A stretch of 64,000 nt of DNA, from positions 8,618,001 to 8,682,000 of the forward strand of contig OX381721.1 in NCBI GenBank assembly GCA_947462335.1, in the 5' to 3' direction. This stretch comes from Harmothoe impar (lineage: Eukaryota > Annelida > Polychaeta > Phyllodocida > Polynoidae). Under the pieces are notes generated by a model, which worked only from the letters and a program-made list of their open reading frames with translations, was not told where the DNA came from and did no database searches. Made by a program: the position numbers and the translations under genes. Within the stretch, counting starts at the first letter, position 1, and each line of letters begins with the position of its first letter. Below are positions 46,891 through 57,605 of the stretch, piece by piece.

Positions 46891-49800
46891 ATGGCGGATA
46901 ACTATCCGTCGGGAGACTCCCATAGAAGGAGTCACTCGACGGAGGTTACCCCGCTGTCGCAGGAACAGAGAGAATTGTTAGCTTTGGGGGACCTGGAGTC
47001 AACAGCTCCGGTCGAGTATGACCTTCCAAAACGATTTCGGGATGCAGATTTACCTAAATTTGTGTATCAACCACCGGCTAAGATGAAGAATAGGGGTGTG
47101 AAACGCCGAAATCACAGTAATATCTCGGAGATAAGGAGAACTGAAAAGGTTAAAACCACACAGTATCTCCTAGCTCGGGGAGAACATGTAAGGAAACTGG
47201 TAGATATGGGTTTATCAGTGGCGCAGGCTAGGGGGTTCGTGTCAGGGCCGGGGTTGAAAGGACTCGAGGCCGGGGGATTTCCCTTGTTCCAGGTTGGGAA
47301 TATTGCGTCACCACCTACTTCGGGAGTGACCCGGACTGACCCGAATATGCCCGGGATACCGGTGCACTCGGTCAGTGACGTTCCAGTGGGCGCTCCGTGG
47401 GGTGCTATGTCGTATGACCGTGCGGATGGTTTACATCCGGTGCATGGTAACTTTGTACCCGATTGGAATGCCCCTACACAGTCAACTCCGGAACGTATTC
47501 CAAACATGGCAGTAATGCATTTAGCAGCTAAATTCGAGAAATTTAAGCCGGATGCAGTGATTCCCGGGAGTAGGATATGCAGGGGGGCATACATCCAAGA
47601 GTTGGACAAGTTCAACGAGAAGAAATGTACTAAACTATTCAGATCTCCTTCCGATAATTCTAAGTCCAGACCCTATGTAGGAGAGGTTACTGGGGAGATA
47701 GGGAGCCGAGCTAGGCTACCATCCTACGAAGATACAGAGAGGGATATGGAGTTCTGGTTAGAGCATACCAGTTCGGGGGCACATCAAGCGTACAAGTTCT
47801 GGGATGAGGTTATAAAGCAAAGTATGGGGACATACAGGGCTGCCGACCTCTCCAACGAGGATAGAGATCGGTTGAAATGGGCCTGGATGACATTTGTCCC
47901 GCCGGGTATGCCTACTTATAAACCTGGTAGAGGTTGGAGAATAGGTCCGGGGCAATGCCCATTCAATGAGTGTATGGATAGAAATCCAATAGCTGAGTAT
48001 TTGGACCTGTACCAGTTCGCACGACATCTAGTGGAGTTCCACGCGCACTCCAAAATGATGTGGCAGTGCCGGGCCAAGTCTAATCGCTCAGTTAAATGTA
48101 TGAAAGATGGTGAACCTTTCAGCACATCTAGAAAGGGCTGTATGATAAGGCATTTGGTGGATGTACACCATATGAAGGCTGAAACTGCCATGTCCAATCT
48201 AGATATTCTCGAGAATAGTCCGGAGGCCTTAGGACTCACGGACAGAGAAAAGTGTGTGAGGGTACCACAGGGGTTGGCATACACCTTGATGTTCAACCAT
48301 AACCCGAGAAGGTTGTGGTTGAATCGAAAGGCGTGGCCATACTACATTCAGGACTTTCCAGAGAAAGCCTCTGATTATCGTAGTAAAATGGAGTTGGCCA
48401 CTCCTCCTAAAGGTAAAATGCTGTCTGAAGGTAAAACTGTGGACCATGGAGTGTACACTCCTGTCTCGGTTACCTTAGGAGAGATGCGGACCACAGGTTC
48501 AGAGGAGTCCTCAGCTTCTGCTGGGTTAGACTCATCACCTGACGGCCGATCGACCCCAACCAAAAGACGTGCTCCAGGGTCTTCCTGTGGGTTTAGTAGG
48601 AACACTACTGAATCCAACAAGGAGGGCTCTGGCGGATCATTACCGAGGGTTGCTGTTAGCCCAAGGCTAGCCATAGAGGAGAAAATGGTAAATGACCTGT
48701 TGGCTTCTCCTGTAGAGGAGGAGGATGACTGTGTATTTGTGGGAGAGGAGGTAATACCTCCTACCACAATCTCTGAAGCTAGAGGGAACCCGGGAGTGTC
48801 AAGGAAGATATTAAAGACAGAAAATACTTCTACTGATAGTCAAGGGTATGTAACAGGGAAGATAGAGTCAGTAAGTGGGAAAGAGGATTCCAAATCTAAA
48901 ATGACCTATAGAACGATTGATTTCCAATCTGAGGGAGATGATTGGGTGGACCAAAAATTTGCCCCACCCGCAGGCAGGGTTCAATCGAGTAAAATAGAGA
49001 TGAGGAAGGAACAGGAGATTGGTCGTAGACTATCCTCCGTTCCATCACCATCTACCTGTATGGGGGGTCTCTCACTAAACTCTCCATCATCTGGAGTGGG
49101 TGAGGAAGATATCTCTTTGGAGTCGGTCCCTCTGCCTAAGCTGACTGGTGATATTGATCACCCTGAGAATATAAGTATCAGGAATCTTCTGAAAGAACAG
49201 TATGTCACTGGACTTAAAAGTTCATTTGACACACTGGATCTCGCTTGTCAACTAGCTCTGCAAGGAGCTAGGGCTCAAGCTGAGCAATTGGTAAAGGAAA
49301 GTCGTTTGGCCGAATTAGAGAAAGTGGAGACTGCTAAAGCAGAACTCCTATCTAAAATGTCCAAAATGACTGAGGAGAATGAAGCCCTCAAAAGACAGTT
49401 GGGACAACGAGATGACATGGTAGCAACCTCAAGCAGAATAGTAGATGATTTGAGATTGAATATTGAAAAATCTCGTATGGAAAGTCAATTTTTAATTGAT
49501 GATCTCAAAGTCAAGTTGGATCGCAGTAAGGATATGGTCAGTTCTGCTGAACATAAGCTAACTGCTGCCAGGACTGAAATTAGTCTAAAAATCAAAATTA
49601 TTCGGAAGTTAGAACACGAAATTGGTGGTCTAACAGAAGAATTTTCTAGCTATAGAAAGGAAGCTCAGCAGAACGATGACTTCTATGAAGAGTTGGCTGA
49701 GTTTTTCGAGGACTGCTATGAGATACCATTGTCAAGTTGGTACGACGAGAGTGTGTACAGGGTTGAACGGGGTTCTGCCCCTCTTCCCTTAGGATTTGAC

Positions 49801-50697
49801 GGTGATGCATACGCACTAAGGTTGAGAGCTGACTCCAGGGCTAGTAATACCCCTAGGAGTCCTCCACCTCCATCTACAGAAGACGAGACGCACCTGGCCG
49901 ACTGCAGTTACGTGGCTGCCACCTCCATGGCCTGTGGGTCATCGGAGTTGGTTCCTGTGACGTCTGTTCCTAAGACGTCCGTGGCTGTGACGTCTGTTCC
50001 TAAGACGTCCGTGGCTGTGACGTCTGTTCCTAAGACGTCCGTGGCTGTGACGTCTGTTCCTGTGTCACCTGTCTCGGTGACATCTGTTGCTGTGACGTCT
50101 ACTTCTGTGTCGTCTGATGCTAAGACGATGCAGTATGCTACAATGGGGGTGGACACAACCGTGTCTTCCTTTGAGACTATGGATACTCCAGCCGGGGTGT
50201 CCACTCTAGCGAGGATGGTGGTGAATGAACTGCAGGCAGAGTCATATAACTCGACTCCTGTCTCAACACCAATACTCGACACCACCTCTTGTCAGTCACC
50301 TTGCCAGATAACGGAAAGTGAGACTAGAGAGGCGGTTCAGATACTGATGGAGCTGAACGATGCAATTGCAGAGGCTGACCTACGTCTGTCTATCCGTGAT
50401 GCTGAGGCGCTTATGGCTCCTGAAAACGAACTTGAACAATCCATGATGGTGGATCCTCCAATGGACCTACCTGTGACGACTGGTTCTATGTCTGGGAACC
50501 ATCGTCCATCTACCCTGGACATTCCTGTATCCATGGCGAGTGTACCTATGGGTACTCGAGTGCATTTTCCTAACCCTGATGCTTTGCAGCTAGGGTCTGG
50601 GATGGACATATCCATTGAGATGAGTGACAATCGATCTAGTGAATGCATGTCTCCAGTGTCCAGAAATGAAGAACTTTTGCTGAGTGGCGAGTCATAA
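46891..50697 (+). CDS. ORF3: 1,268-aa non-envelope accessory protein of the retrotransposon
   Basis: Uninterrupted frame. ATG at 46,891 in a good context (ATCATGG). I do not recognise a family. Residues 1-75 are polar, with basic patches (KRRNHSN). Residues 356-386 read C-x4-C-x17-H-x4-H-x-H, and 393-427 read C-x9-C-x17-H-x4-HH; both share an HLV-(E/D)-x-H ending, like tandem C2H2-type fingers. Residues 510-780 are Ser/Pro/Glu-rich and probably disordered. About 795-930 is a long coiled coil (ELEKVETAKAELLSKMSKM). About 1,020-1,060 is a Val/Thr/Ser repeat from a 30-bp minisatellite. No signal peptide or hydrophobic segment is present, so it is not an envelope protein despite lying in the env position. 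A nucleic-acid-binding, oligomerising or particle-associated role is inference only. Confidence 0.85.
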   Translation: MADNYPSGDSHRRSHSTEVTPLSQEQRELLALGDLESTAPVEYDLPKRFRDADLPKFVYQPPAKMKNRGVKRRNHSNISEIRRTEKVKTTQYLLARGEHVRKLVDMGLSVAQARGFVSGPGLKGLEAGGFPLFQVGNIASPPTSGVTRTDPNMPGIPVHSVSDVPVGAPWGAMSYDRADGLHPVHGNFVPDWNAPTQSTPERIPNMAVMHLAAKFEKFKPDAVIPGSRICRGAYIQELDKFNEKKCTKLFRSPSDNSKSRPYVGEVTGEIGSRARLPSYEDTERDMEFWLEHTSSGAHQAYKFWDEVIKQSMGTYRAADLSNEDRDRLKWAWMTFVPPGMPTYKPGRGWRIGPGQCPFNECMDRNPIAEYLDLYQFARHLVEFHAHSKMMWQCRAKSNRSVKCMKDGEPFSTSRKGCMIRHLVDVHHMKAETAMSNLDILENSPEALGLTDREKCVRVPQGLAYTLMFNHNPRRLWLNRKAWPYYIQDFPEKASDYRSKMELATPPKGKMLSEGKTVDHGVYTPVSVTLGEMRTTGSEESSASAGLDSSPDGRSTPTKRRAPGSSCGFSRNTTESNKEGSGGSLPRVAVSPRLAIEEKMVNDLLASPVEEEDDCVFVGEEVIPPTTISEARGNPGVSRKILKTENTSTDSQGYVTGKIESVSGKEDSKSKMTYRTIDFQSEGDDWVDQKFAPPAGRVQSSKIEMRKEQEIGRRLSSVPSPSTCMGGLSLNSPSSGVGEEDISLESVPLPKLTGDIDHPENISIRNLLKEQYVTGLKSSFDTLDLACQLALQGARAQAEQLVKESRLAELEKVETAKAELLSKMSKMTEENEALKRQLGQRDDMVATSSRIVDDLRLNIEKSRMESQFLIDDLKVKLDRSKDMVSSAEHKLTAARTEISLKIKIIRKLEHEIGGLTEEFSSYRKEAQQNDDFYEELAEFFEDCYEIPLSSWYDESVYRVERGSAPLPLGFDGDAYALRLRADSRASNTPRSPPPPSTEDETHLADCSYVAATSMACGSSELVPVTSVPKTSVAVTSVPKTSVAVTSVPKTSVAVTSVPVSPVSVTSVAVTSTSVSSDAKTMQYATMGVDTTVSSFETMDTPAGVSTLARMVVNELQAESYNSTPVSTPILDTTSCQSPCQITESETREAVQILMELNDAIAEADLRLSIRDAEALMAPENELEQSMMVDPPMDLPVTTGSMSGNHRPSTLDIPVSMASVPMGTRVHFPNPDALQLGSGMDISIEMSDNRSSECMSPVSRNEELLLSGES
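49956..50060 (+). repeat. 30-bp coding minisatellite in ORF3
   Basis: Three and a half perfect copies of a 30-bp unit (TGTGACGTCTGTTCCTAAGA + CGTCCGTGGC), encoding a 10-residue TSVPKTSVAV repeat; diverged copies follow to about 50,110. Perfect identity suggests recent expansion. Confidence 0.9.
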
Positions 50698-52177
50698 AAA
50701 CATTCCCAGTTGCAGCATATATGGAACCTCTACCATGTGTCGTCATCAAGATTGAACTTTTGCAGTAGTGGGGTTATTAATACACCACGGACCGTATGAT
50801 GCTTTATACCATAGACTATGGGTCACAATATGTACGTATATATTTATGAAAGACTGAGATGACAAGAACAGAGGATCATTATCACCTATTTATGAAAAGA
50901 CTTTGATATGATCTAGGTTTGCAGTTGTCGTCATATAAGAAACTGTTAAAACCATCACCAAAGAGTGTTCTATTCTGCCATAAGACAGTATTTGTAAAAC
51001 GGGTTCTGTTTGATTTGATGACATGTGCTATAGGTATGATTATTGTATGTCGATTGTGATACTCTGAATTAACCGTCCAATAAGTAAAGGTATGAGGGAC
51101 TGGATCCTGATGATACCTACTGAAAGGTTGCTTGACTGCATTCGTACTATGTGTAGATCTGTGGTAATAACATATCAATGAACCTGAGAAACGTAAAATT
51201 TATTCAGGTACTAGGAGTGGAAATTGCGTAAGTTGTTATGGAGATCCGTAGGCTCCCGTTGATTACTTTCAGAAGGAAGGTATCGAGTGAGGAGCCGGAT
51301 CATTCTATTTTTCAGCTTGCTGCGTTTTTGATCTTTGAACTAAGTGTGGAGACTAATTCTCCCTGAAACGTTGAGATATGTTGCCATGACACTTGATCTG
51401 ATTGCTTTCAGTATTCCTATATGGAGAGTGTCACTTGTGTTATTGTGTAGAGTACGCCAAAAAGGACACCTGGGTGACCATGGTGCATAAGGTTTTGGAG
51501 ACCTTGATTGGATTGAAAACTGCATTTACCGGATCTACGCTATATGTTCATTTATTCCAAAAATATTGATCTTTCAAAACCTTACTCTGGCACGTAAAGC
51601 GAGTGAGTCTATTCAAATAGACGGGTTGGGTCAAGGTTTACTATAAAGTCGACACTTGCCACCTTTTTGTTTCCAATATGTCTTGTACTAAAAAATTGGT
51701 AACTTTTAAGGAGAAGTGCTCATATTTGATCTGTATGTATACGATACCTGTTGTAACAAATCGTTTTCGATGAGACATGGTTAGTATGCGATAAATATGT
51801 CTTAAAGGTTTTATATATTTTTTTATGATATATAGTCAAGTTTGTTTTATAGGGCTTGACTGGCTGTGTGGAGTTTATCCTCTTAGTCCCATAAATCATG
51901 ACTGTTATTGAAGGATGATACTCGATTATTGTGTAACTGGATCCTGATGGTTGATATGATTGACGTTAATATCAAAAAGGATGAATACATATCTATGATA
52001 CCCAAGAAATATATTAGTGTTTCTGATAGAAAGAGTTACGCTTGCCTCCACTATGTATGTGTTTGGAGACAATATATTTGTTTTTTTGGGTTGTTTGGAG
52101 ATAAAATTTGTCATTGTATCAAGGTAGTATAATAATACTGCACTTTGTGCTGCTATTTGGACGCTATGATATTGTCT
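50698..52177 (+). other. long non-coding stretch between ORF3 and the polypurine tract
   Basis: About 1.5 kb, AT-rich, with no supported ORF on either strand. It may contain RNA packaging or export signals; nothing specific was recognised. Confidence 0.5.
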
Positions 52178-52189
52178 GAAGGGGGGTAG
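52178..52189 (+). promoter_or_regulatory. polypurine tract
   Basis: GAAGGGGGGTAG abuts the 3' LTR, the expected primer site for plus-strand DNA synthesis. Confidence 0.85.
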
Positions 52190-52967
52190 TGTAGTGGGTC
52201 GCCGCTGTACTATTTCTATGGAACCAGTTGGAGTTATATTTGGTATATGTGTTGTCGTGTATCCAGGCCGCACTCCTGTCTACTGCCGAGTATAAGGTTA
52301 TATAAGCCCACCTGAGGAATGGTGGAGCGCGGCCTGGTTATGTGCATTGAGCCGTGACCGCCACGTGTCACCCGACATATCTCGGGTACGGTGTCGGCTC
52401 GGATGCACCGGCGCGTGGTTACCCGGAGTTCCTCGGGAACTCAAGTGTTTACGAGTAATGGAGAGAATTACATAACGACCAGTACATAAGACCTGGGGTT
52501 CTGCTAATCGAGGACCCAGTCTTGCTGCGCACTTCGGCCAGCTTGGCTGCTCCACAACAGAGCTTCCCCGAACTCTGTTGTACCTTTTAGGCCTAGTCCT
52601 GTCGCTGCTTCCACCTTGGTCACCCTGCGTCTTTCTCTGTTCCACCCTCTGGGGGAACTAGAGGAGATAGACGCACTGGTGTACAACTCCGGGTACAGAA
52701 CTCCCTCTGGGGGAGTCTGATCCAAGTGGAGTTAACCAAGATGGAAGAGAGCCTTGGAACTCGGGAATTATGTACTAGACCGTGAGCGTATACCTCCTGT
52801 ATGTTCATATGACCACTGGTGTTCAGAAGCCTATTTGATTATTGCTATCCGTCTGTATGATTACGAGCCGTATGTCAGAATGAATAAAGTGTAATTTCTG
52901 AACAACCTATTTTCGAATCTGGAGTTTTTCATAGCAGATGTCTATCTTAGAATAGCCAACAGCTACA
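52190..52967 (+). repeat. 3' LTR (778 bp)
   Basis: By eye identical to the 5' LTR over its whole length. Its TATATAAG is at 52,299-52,306 and the AATAAA that would end the element's RNA is at 52,883-52,888. Confidence 0.96.
52883..52888 (+). terminator. polyadenylation signal of the element's transcripts
   Basis: AATAAA in the 3' LTR, with AAGTGTAATTTC downstream. It would serve full-length and any spliced RNA. Confidence 0.6.
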
Positions 52968-52971
52968 TTAC
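52968..52971. other. target-site duplication TTAC, right
   Basis: TTAC directly after the 3' LTR, equal to the four bases before the 5' LTR. Confidence 0.85.
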
Positions 52972-53671
52972 TTTATTCCAGACTCCTGTCTCCCATCCCC
53001 AGAGACGAAAATAAACCATGTTGAAGATTAAAGAAAATGTTTAGCTGACGTAACAATTTTATAGTGAGGTCATCAAGAGAAATTTAAATAGGGAGACATA
53101 CTCTAACCCCTCTTTTTTATATCAACACAAACAGGCATCTCTTTCTCTCATTTCCAAAGATAGCATCCATTTCTTGCTTTAATGATAATTATTATGTACT
53201 TCAATAAGAAATAAAAACGAACAATTCTTAAGCATAATGAGGATGAATTTGTAGCAATGTATTTTGATATGAGCAATCTACCTTGATACTTACTAATTCA
53301 GAACTACATACATCGCCATGTCGTTTTATATTAAGAAATATAATGATAACAAGAAGGAAGTGGCTGCTGCCTTCAAGCTATGCTATGACTCATAACACAT
53401 GATTAGCGCTCAAAGACAAATTACTAATATTAGTCATTTCCCAACTAGATATCGTCCCTACATGGAAATTAAAACTCCTGAAGGTATTGGGTGATACCGA
53501 AATATTCCCACTAAAGCCCGCTAAATGATGAGTTTGAAATGACTAGTTCCTAGAATGCCTCTCCCCATTCCCAGTGCACTACTTTGTTATCCATATTAGC
53601 TAGTCTGTCAATCAACTTTGGTTAACCATAATGTATGTAGAAAGGATTATGGCGCATGCTTATTTGTAGTC

Positions 53672-53730
53672 GTGATGCACAATCACTGCTGTGGCGAGTA
53701 ACTCTCTTGCACAGCATTGCTGCATCATGC
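53672..53730. repeat. short hairpin repeat, copy B
   Basis: Arms TGATGCACAATCACTGCTGT and ACAGCATTGCTGCATCA flank a GGCGAGTAACTCTC loop. Same family as 36,616-36,672. Confidence 0.5.
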
Positions 53731-53859
53731 TAACCCTCCAGCAGTGGGGTTGGATTCAGGGGGAAAATGCAACACTCTTACCAGAGCTCCATGGTTGCAA
53801 CATAACTACAGAAGGACATAATTCATGCTTTCCTGAAAGAGTTAAAACAGGCTTAAATA

Positions 53860-56035
53860 AGAGCTAATCCATCCGGATGCTCCCCACAATGCTTGTAGAT
53901 CTGGCTGTCCGCTTGTCAGCGACTTTATTCTCCAGCCAACAGACATCTAGATAAAGCCACTCACACATCCAGTGAAATCCACCATCTTGCTGTGTTCATT
54001 AATCCACCAGTCTCTGCTTCAAATGTGCAGGGTCTAGACTGCCCATGTAACCATTTTGTGAGGGAGTCATGTTAGAATCTAAGGATAATCTCCGTGTCTT
54101 AAGCTGAGCCCATGCCATTAGCATTAGATGACAACGACATGATGTCATAACCCAAAGGCCGATTGGACATTGATAGCATATTGCCAATAAACTGTGAACT
54201 TATCAGGACCTTTAATAAAGTTATGGAGGGAGTCTGGGTAGTGCTTGCAAAGTCTACCACTGTCTGTAAGAGGATAGAGAGTGGTTGTCACTCACAGAGC
54301 CCGCGGACAATCTATGGAGCAGCTCACAAATTAAACCTTTCAAGATGACATGGCTTCATGTTCATTTGGCGTTATGATGGGCCAAAGTGACCCCTCAAGT
54401 AACTCGACCGCGCTACATTGTTGTCTGATTGGAAGTGTATCAACCCCACAGGGTCGACATGATTCATGGATGCAGCAGTGGAAAGTTACTTGGCATAGCT
54501 GTTTTCATCCATCATTCTGACTAAATCATTAAATCACTATACTGTTCTAAAAGGTGTAGGGCTATCGCTATAGGCCAGCAATAGTAAAGCCCATCCTCTC
54601 TGGTAGAGCTGGTTAGATGTAGTCCAATTAGGGAAGTACTGTGGTTCTGTCACTGCCTTACTTGCAATGGAATGTATCTTGTTCCGACCACTCACTCTAT
54701 TGATTACCATCAATATCATCAGGCTATGTACAGCCATATGAAACATAGGTGGTCTAGAGTATTCTCAGGAAAATACTAATACTTATCAATAGCAATGTAT
54801 GGAGGCCAATTCTGGTCAGGAAGTTACTTTAAGTTATATTCAATTGAAACAGATTGTGCATGGATTATTTGAACCAAATAGCAGGGTATTGATAAGTTCT
54901 CATTGACCACACTTTTTATGCCCTTTTATTATTATTTTCTCATCAGGTAGTGTCAGCCTTCAAGTAGTGGTCATTGATAAGTATAACAGTGTGCATCCGC
55001 ATTAAGTCTTTGTAACGAGTCTATTCCGTATTCAACAATAACTTTAAGTGTAATTTCCGAACACATCATGATGTGCAAGCAATTTTCTTGTTCCATTTCC
55101 TAAAAGGATTGTCAATCTCCTGCCATATTAAGGAAGCTCATGTCTGTATTTAAGACAAAGACCACTTCCCCACACACATTTAATATTGTCGAGAGAAACG
55201 CTCCAATTTGAGCTTCTTTCAGAAACACTTCAGCATAACACGAACAGCGCATTAACCCCCATCCCACACACACTAATAAAAGTCAGTAAGCAGGGTAAGG
55301 GTAGTCTTAAGTAAAGACACTCATGTTACATGGCAGTACAAGGTACAGTATAGGTCACTGACCATGATGAGTTCCAGCGATACCAATGCTAGGGCAGACC
55401 AATCCTTGTGAGAAATAAGGGACTCAGTGACTAAGAGTCGAAAAAGTTGTTCAAAATGACTTGAGAATGATTATTAGTTTATATTATCATACATGTATGA
55501 AGAGTATGGCTTGGCAATTACTAGGAATGGTGCACCGTGCTCTAGTGCAATACTCCTTATATACTACTTGCATTGGCAAAAGTCTTTATCTGTTTCTGGT
55601 ACCATGAAGTGGAGGATCTCAGAACCCTATCGGGCCGACATGAAGAAGTGGTTCTCACATTTGATTTTACAATTAAAATAGATTTAACAAATTAAAGGCA
55701 GCCTAGCGCCTCAAAAGAACAACCAGAACAACTTTACAAGACTGCTTCACTGTATGATGGGTGGACATGATGCATCAAAGCAATGCTGGCGAGTTGCTTA
55801 CTTTGCACGTTGTTGGTGGCATCATGCCAATAGATGGACATGAAGCCCTGCACCAGCCTCAGAGGGTATACTCACTGGCGGATGTTGAAATGAGTACATG
55901 CTGAAAACCCACTGCAGCCATCAGTAAGCTGTTATAGGGTTTTATAATCAAACTGGCTCCCCTGCAGATAGATGACAACTTGTGTAGAGCAGCTCACAGT
56001 GAACCTGACAACCACAGCCACAGTAGTATTAGCTG
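53860..56035. repeat. segmental duplication, left copy, part 2
   Basis: Blocks near 53,900-54,000, 54,225-54,335, 54,605-54,690, 55,065-55,295 and 55,970-56,030 match 61,765-61,860, 62,085-62,190, 62,450-62,535, 62,755-62,995 and 63,650-63,715 in the same order. The best block shares AACACTTCAGCATAACACGA and ACAAAGACCACTTCCCC. Confidence 0.75.
55765..55827. repeat. short hairpin repeat, copy C
   Basis: CATGATGCATCAAAGCAATG, then CTGGCGAGTTGCTTAC, then a GTGGCATCATGCC arm: same layout as copies A and B, more diverged. Confidence 0.4.
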
Positions 56036-56811
56036 AGAACGAGACTTCATGCAGAATACATCATTGTGGCATGATAAACATTAGATGTAGCAATCAGCGA
56101 CAAGGCAGCTGATTGCATAGATCGTGGGAGAAACAATTTGTCTGATTCGTTCTGGACAGTATGTAGGGTAAGATAGTATGATAAAGCCTAGCACTCTGCA
56201 GGCCCACTCCATGTTTTGGATGGGTGTGCATGGAGGTCCAGTATGTATACATGTGATGTCACTTCCATCAAGTGAATACCCTCATAAGATGGTGTCGGTT
56301 CATTAACTCTTCCTGACCTTGTATGTCTCAATATTATGTGTACAGTCTGTATCATGATCAACGGACTAGGAACAACCACTGTCAACATAAAGATTTGGCA
56401 AGGGAGAACAACCTAGCTTTCTGAATACGTCCAAAGTATCGGTCTTTCTCCGTTAAGACTATTATGTCTGATGTTAAACAAGGTCCATCTAGGCTACTTA
56501 GACCCAGCTGGGAGAGCTTTTTGTAGACATCTTCTTTATCATGCAGACGAAAAGATTTAACGTTTTTGCAAAGACTGTGGAATTCGATTTGGAATAGGGT
56601 AAGGGCACCCATTTCGGACGCTCCTGGACAAGGAAAACGTGACCACTTTTAAGTGTTGAAATTGGCACCCTTAAATGATAGCAATTCTTACATGGTTTGC
56701 ACCATAGGATAATGTGGTCTAGCAGTTTCTATTTCAAGGGGAATCAGAATGAATTCCATAACCTAACTATAAGCAATTATCCATCGAATATGTGGATTTC
56801 GATACACCAAA

Positions 56812-57605
56812 TTGCACCTAAAGTCGGACACTTCATGCTAGAACTGATCCTAGAGTCGGACACTGTATGCATCCACTAATTACATAGGTCTACTTGGCTG
56901 TATATACATATATTTTTGCAATATGCTTGTAGGGGCTATGTAGGGTTTTATTTTTCTGCTTTAATCATGCATTACATGCAATTGAATTCATGATTGAAAT
57001 TTGGAAGGAGGAAATTCCCCGTATCCTCTGCAATTGTGTAGCCTGACACCCAGTGGGCACAAAAATACAGTACAACATTGAATTAAAATTGAATCAACAG
57101 GGACAACAAGTTATCAATGTTGAATAAATGTTCTGTCCCCACTGGGCAAGCCCATAACATACACAAGGATAGTGTCCAAGGCTGGGTTTAAATGGTGTCC
57201 GACTTTAGGTGCAGTTTGATGCTACTGTAAGGTCTCCTGTCACAAAGCATTGTGGGTAATATATCTATATATTCTTGATATGAAACATTGCAAAAGACAT
57301 ATACATTGCTATTATTATGCTCAGGAATAGTGTAACTATAATGGGGAAGCCAGAACAGACACAATAAGGAAACCAATTTTCCCATTTCCTTGTTAATTTT
57401 ATTTTGAGAATATTGCAAAAACACCCCATATTCAAGCTGATATAAAGCCATGAAGGGAGTGAGTTATATGTGATCTGCTATACTAGTTAGAACGACGGAA
57501 ACATGCATGTTCATATTTGCTTCACATGGCATGTGAATTGTTCTCATTAACTGTGTAACTCAAAGCCAATGGTGTCCGACTTAAGGTGTCTGTCCGACTC
57601 AGGGT
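56812..57605. repeat. inverted-repeat cluster with GTCGGACAC words
   Basis: GCACCTAAAGTCGGACAC at about 56,812 has a perfect 18-base inverted copy at about 57,192-57,209. Three further GTCGGAC words occur near 56,854, 57,571 and 57,587. It could be a decayed foldback transposon. A CCCAG-family MITE is nested in it. Confidence 0.5.
57049..57146. mobile_element. CCCAG-family MITE, copy 4 (98 bp)
   Basis: The ends CCCAGTGGGCACAAA and, reversed, CCCAGTGGGGACAGAA make most of the unit a hairpin, with inner CAACATTGA words also inverted. It is flanked by CA on both sides (possible 2-bp target duplication). Confidence 0.6.

Larger units (their letters stand above)
37966..52967 (+). mobile_element. 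complete 15.0-kb Ty3/gypsy LTR retrotransposon with third ORF
   Basis: Full structure: TTAC duplication, 778-bp 5' LTR, tRNA-His-like primer site, gag in two frames, pol in PR-RT-RNase H-IN order, a 1,268-codon ORF3, polypurine tract, 778-bp 3' LTR. The PR-RT-RH-IN order and GPF module place it in Ty3/gypsy (Metaviridae). At 15,002 bp it is about twice the usual 5-8 kb. The excess is ORF3 plus two long non-coding stretches (45,944-46,890 and 50,698-52,189). It is antisense to the mucin-like gene and sits inside one copy of a tandem duplication. LTRs that look identical and long open frames suggest very recent insertion. Confidence 0.96.

Noticed and set aside
47112..47615. 167-codon minus-strand open frame under ORF3
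   Set aside because: Antisense shadow of ORF3; no motif and no sign of its own start or splice signals.
46891..50697. ORF3 as an envelope gene
   Set aside because: The position fits, but no signal peptide, membrane anchor, furin-like site or Cys-rich ectodomain is seen.
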